Under the pieces are notes generated by a model that ran no database searches, had not been told where the DNA came from, and was given only the letters and a program-made list of their open reading frames with translations. DNA of 7,640 nucleotides from Pseudomonadota bacterium (GTDB taxonomy: Bacteria; Pseudomonadota; Gammaproteobacteria; UBA4575): positions 1 to 7,640 of the forward strand of contig VXPJ01000113.1 in assembly GCA_009839635.1 (NCBI GenBank). The letters are read 5' to 3'. Shown one piece after another: positions 5,512 to 7,640 of the stretch. The translations under genes and the position numbers were made by a program. Each line of letters starts with the position of its first letter. Within the stretch, counting starts at the first letter, position 1.

Positions 5512-5949
5512 ATGCCAGACGACGATATGGATTTAGCCAGTGGCATCATGGCATTCGAGGCCAAACATTTTTCCCGGGCACTGCAGATTCTCTCTCAGCT
5601 CGCGGAAAAAGGTGATGCCGATGCCCAGTACCGGTGCGCCATCATGTACCAGAATGGTCTGGGAACGGTGGCCAGCCCGGATGCCGCCTACCGGTGGATG
5701 AAAACCGCTGCCGAGCAAGACCATGCGCTGGCCCAGCATGGACTGGGGTTCATGTACATGGAGGGGGACTGCGCCGAACGAAATGGCGAAGAGGCGGTGA
5801 AGTGGTTCACCCGGGCGGCGGAACAGGGGCTGCAGGGGTCGCAGACCACGCTTGCCCTGATGTATGAAGAAGGCCGCGGCATTGAACAGGATCTGGAAAA
5901 AGCCAAACAGTGGTACGGCAAGGCCGGGTTCTCCTCCGATGAAACCTGA
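5512..5949 (+). CDS. Sel1-like repeat protein
   Basis: A 145-residue cytoplasmic protein built almost wholly of Sel1-like (TPR-related) helical repeats. Three units can be seen: roughly 20-55 (ALQILSQLAEKGDADAQYRC, IMYQNGLGT), 56-95 (AAYRWMKTAAEQDHALAQHG, FMYMEGDC) and 96-140 (EAVKWFTRAAEQGLQGSQTT, LMYEEGRGIEQD, AKQWYGKAG). Each has the typical A-x-x-G...A-x-x-x-L/M-x-x-M-Y-x-x-G pattern. Such proteins act as scaffolds for protein-protein contacts, often as adaptors in multi-protein complexes. There is no signal peptide, unlike many periplasmic Sel1 proteins. It sits 17 nt before the MoxR gene, so it may recruit a client or partner for that ATPase. The ATG at 5512 is chosen by its ribosome binding site. 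The short acidic start (PDDDMD) is consistent with a soluble protein. Confidence 0.87.
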   Translation: MPDDDMDLASGIMAFEAKHFSRALQILSQLAEKGDADAQYRCAIMYQNGLGTVASPDAAYRWMKTAAEQDHALAQHGLGFMYMEGDCAERNGEEAVKWFTRAAEQGLQGSQTTLALMYEEGRGIEQDLEKAKQWYGKAGFSSDET

Positions 5950-5966
5950 GCGACCGACCGGCCCCG

Positions 5967-7016
5967 ATGCGACCCGCCCACCTTATCATCGTACTTGAAA
6001 AAGAGTTTTTAGGTGCTGCCTTCGGGCACCACACGCCGGTGATGCTGTGGGGGCCGCCCGGCGTAGGCAAGTCACAGATGGTTGCGCAGGTGGCGAAAAA
6101 AAACGGTGCGGAAGTCATTGACATCCGCCTGTCTCAAATGGAACCCAGTGACCTTCGGGGTATCCCCTTCCGTGACGCTGGCACCGTAGAGTGGGCCATT
6201 CCCGCGATGCTGCCAGATGCGGACCGGCATGGTGAGAACGGGATCCTGTTTTTGGACGAGATTACCTCGGCTGCGCCGAGTGTATCCGCAGCCGCCTATC
6301 AGTTGATTCTGGACAGGCGACTTGGGCAGTACCGCGTACCCGAAGGGTGGGCCATATTCGCGGCGGGCAACCGCCAAGGGGACCGCGGTGTGACCTATTC
6401 AATGCCGGCCCCGCTGGCCAACCGCTTTTCTCATTTCGAGGTGGACATCAATCTGGACGACTGGGTGGCCTGGGCCTATGCCAATCACATTGACGATAAG
6501 ATCATCGCCTTCTTGCGTTTTCGACCCGACCTGCTGTTTGATTTCGATCCTGCACACAATCCAGTCGCCTTCCCTTCGCCACGTTCCTGGGAATTTGCCC
6601 ACCGGGCTCTGCAAAAATTCTCGGATCGGCCCGATCTGCTGACCGGGGCGCTGCAAGCCTGTGTCGGACCTGCAGCAGGTGTGGAACTCAATGCTTTTAT
6701 TGCGAACCTGGATCAAATGCCCGATCTGGAAGCGATCGTACGCGGAGATGACATCGCCGCACCGCAGGAAATCGATTTGCAGTATGCGGTTGCCTCTGCG
6801 CTGGTTGGCCATGCCATCCGCGCCAGGCAAACGGAGAATGCGGGTCATGTGCACGGCAATATCCTGAACTACGCAGGCCGGTTCCCGCAGCGCGAAATGG
6901 GTGTCATGATGGTTTCAGACATGCACAGGGCAATCGGTGAGGATCTTTTCGGCTTGCCGGAGTTCACCACATGGGCGGACAAGATCGCTGATATCATGAT
7001 CTATGATCACGCCTGA
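5967..7016 (+). CDS. MoxR-family AAA+ ATPase
   Basis: A 349-residue ATPase with all core AAA+ motifs. Walker A is GPPGVGKS (29-36), Walker B is ILFLDE (93-98), and sensor 1 is Asn135 in FAAGNRQGDRG. SDLRGIP (61-67) and LANRFSHFEV (150-159) are typical of MoxR proteins, the latter holding the arginine finger region. MoxR ATPases form hexamers that work with VWA-domain partners to insert metals or cofactors, activate enzymes or assemble complexes. Examples are MoxR/methanol dehydrogenase, CbbQ/CbbO with Rubisco, and NorQ/NorD with nitric oxide reductase. Here the partner is encoded 21 nt downstream and a Sel1 protein 17 nt upstream. The start has no strong ribosome binding site, but the N-terminus (LIIVLEKEFLGAAFGHHTPVML) has normal family length. 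The client is unknown. All catalytic residues are intact, so it should be active. Confidence 0.93.
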   Translation: MRPAHLIIVLEKEFLGAAFGHHTPVMLWGPPGVGKSQMVAQVAKKNGAEVIDIRLSQMEPSDLRGIPFRDAGTVEWAIPAMLPDADRHGENGILFLDEITSAAPSVSAAAYQLILDRRLGQYRVPEGWAIFAAGNRQGDRGVTYSMPAPLANRFSHFEVDINLDDWVAWAYANHIDDKIIAFLRFRPDLLFDFDPAHNPVAFPSPRSWEFAHRALQKFSDRPDLLTGALQACVGPAAGVELNAFIANLDQMPDLEAIVRGDDIAAPQEIDLQYAVASALVGHAIRARQTENAGHVHGNILNYAGRFPQREMGVMMVSDMHRAIGEDLFGLPEFTTWADKIADIMIYDHA

Positions 7017-7037
7017 CACGTCTTGTGACAAACGCCA

Positions 7038-7640
7038 GTGAGCAGGCCTAAAAACCAAAACAAGCTTGCCACTGCGAGAACCCGCTTGATCCTGGACAAA
7101 CCCTTCCTTGGTGCGCTGGTACTGCGCCTGCCCCTGGTGGCAGCGGATCCCGGCTGGTGCAAGACCGCCAGCACTGATGCACGCAAGCTGTACTTCAACC
7201 CGGAATATATCGGGTCGCTGGATATCCAGGAGACACAGTTTGTCCTCGCAAAACAGGCTTTGCATTGCGCCTTGTCACATTTTGCCCGAAGGCACCACCG
7301 GATCCGGTTGCGCTGGGAGCTGGCATGTGACTACGCAGTCAATCCGCTGCTGATTCACGATGGCCTGAAACCACCCCCGGGTACCCCGGTGGATGAAAAT
7401 TTTGAAGGCATGACCGCCGAGGAAATCTACCACTGCATTGACGAATTTGATGATGAAACCAGCGAGTTCGAAAAGCCGTCCGATAGCCTCGGCGATGAAG
7501 GAAGCCACGGACCGCAGCAAAACGGGCAAAGCCCGCCACCACAGGAATCCCGCAGGCCCGAACCCGATCATGAAAACGAGGAAACTCAGGAACTTGCACG
7601 ACAGCCTGCCGAGCTGACGGCACAGCAACAGGAAGAATTG
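7038..7640 (+). CDS. VWA-like/DUF2201-type MoxR partner, N-terminal part (runs off window)
   Basis: The first 201 residues of a protein that continues past the window. From GTG 7038 (the only start codon after the in-frame stop at 7026) it begins with a helical domain. LILDKPFLGALVLRLPL and TDARKLYFNPEYI are followed by the strand-helix ETQFVLAKQALHCALSHFAR (65-84), then WELACDYAVNPLL. This is the layout of the DUF2201 putative metallopeptidase domain that precedes a VWA-like domain in partners of MoxR ATPases. The family normally reads HExxHxxxxH here. This protein has K72 and Q73 in place of His-Glu, while H76 and H81 remain, so zinc peptidase activity is doubtful. Residues 135-201 are acidic, Gln/Pro-rich and probably a disordered linker. 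The VWA domain itself would lie beyond base 7640. No good ribosome binding site is seen, so translation is probably coupled to MoxR. Confidence 0.82.
   Translation, partial: MSRPKNQNKLATARTRLILDKPFLGALVLRLPLVAADPGWCKTASTDARKLYFNPEYIGSLDIQETQFVLAKQALHCALSHFARRHHRIRLRWELACDYAVNPLLIHDGLKPPPGTPVDENFEGMTAEEIYHCIDEFDDETSEFEKPSDSLGDEGSHGPQQNGQSPPPQESRRPEPDHENEETQELARQPAELTAQQQEEL

Overview
The window looks like part of a chromosome from a sulfur-oxidising proteobacterium, most likely a gammaproteobacterium. Two genes at the left edge point that way. The first is the C-terminal end of a DsrL-type iron-sulfur flavoprotein, running in from outside the window. The second is a small DsrC/TusE-family protein. 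Both families belong to cytoplasmic reverse dissimilatory sulfite reductase (rDsr) metabolism. No mobile element, CRISPR array, tRNA or rRNA was seen, and no stretch of more than 300 bases lacks a gene. Assignments rest on reading motifs by eye; no database search was possible.

Left part (1-1457). The dsrL 3' end (+) faces a convergent gene (-) for a DsrC-like protein, with a 9-bp stem-loop between them. The DsrC-like protein keeps the inner cysteine (Cys92) but has Ala103 where the sulfur-carrying penultimate cysteine normally sits, and it has an eight-residue tail after the usual C-terminus. It has a consensus extended -10 promoter and a near-perfect ribosome binding site. Behind it lie about 190 bases with only that promoter, then a GNAT acetyltransferase.

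Middle (987-3780). Three minus-strand genes are packed as one operon: a 347-residue soluble protein (its size and setting suggest DsrS, unproven), a 2-oxoglutarate/Fe(II) dioxygenase with prolyl-hydroxylase-like active-site residues, and the GNAT enzyme. Genes are 2 nt apart or overlap by 29 nt. The operon's TATAAT box lies so close to the ATG that the mRNA may be leaderless. A divergent gene for an unrecognised, probably all-helical protein has a promoter candidate that overlaps this one.

Right-middle (3890-5328). A TrpD-like member of the nucleoside phosphorylase/anthranilate phosphoribosyltransferase fold family lacks the usual glycine-rich phosphoribosyl-diphosphate loop. A tightly coupled 63-residue protein of unknown function follows it (both -).

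Right part (5512-7640). A plus-strand operon encodes a Sel1-repeat protein, a MoxR-type AAA+ ATPase, and the N-terminal part of a DUF2201/VWA-like partner whose metallopeptidase HExxH motif is degenerate. MoxR ATPases with VWA partners usually mature or remodel metalloproteins and complexes. Its position beside sulfur-oxidation genes makes a link to rDsr maturation or control a testable idea, but the sequence does not demonstrate one.
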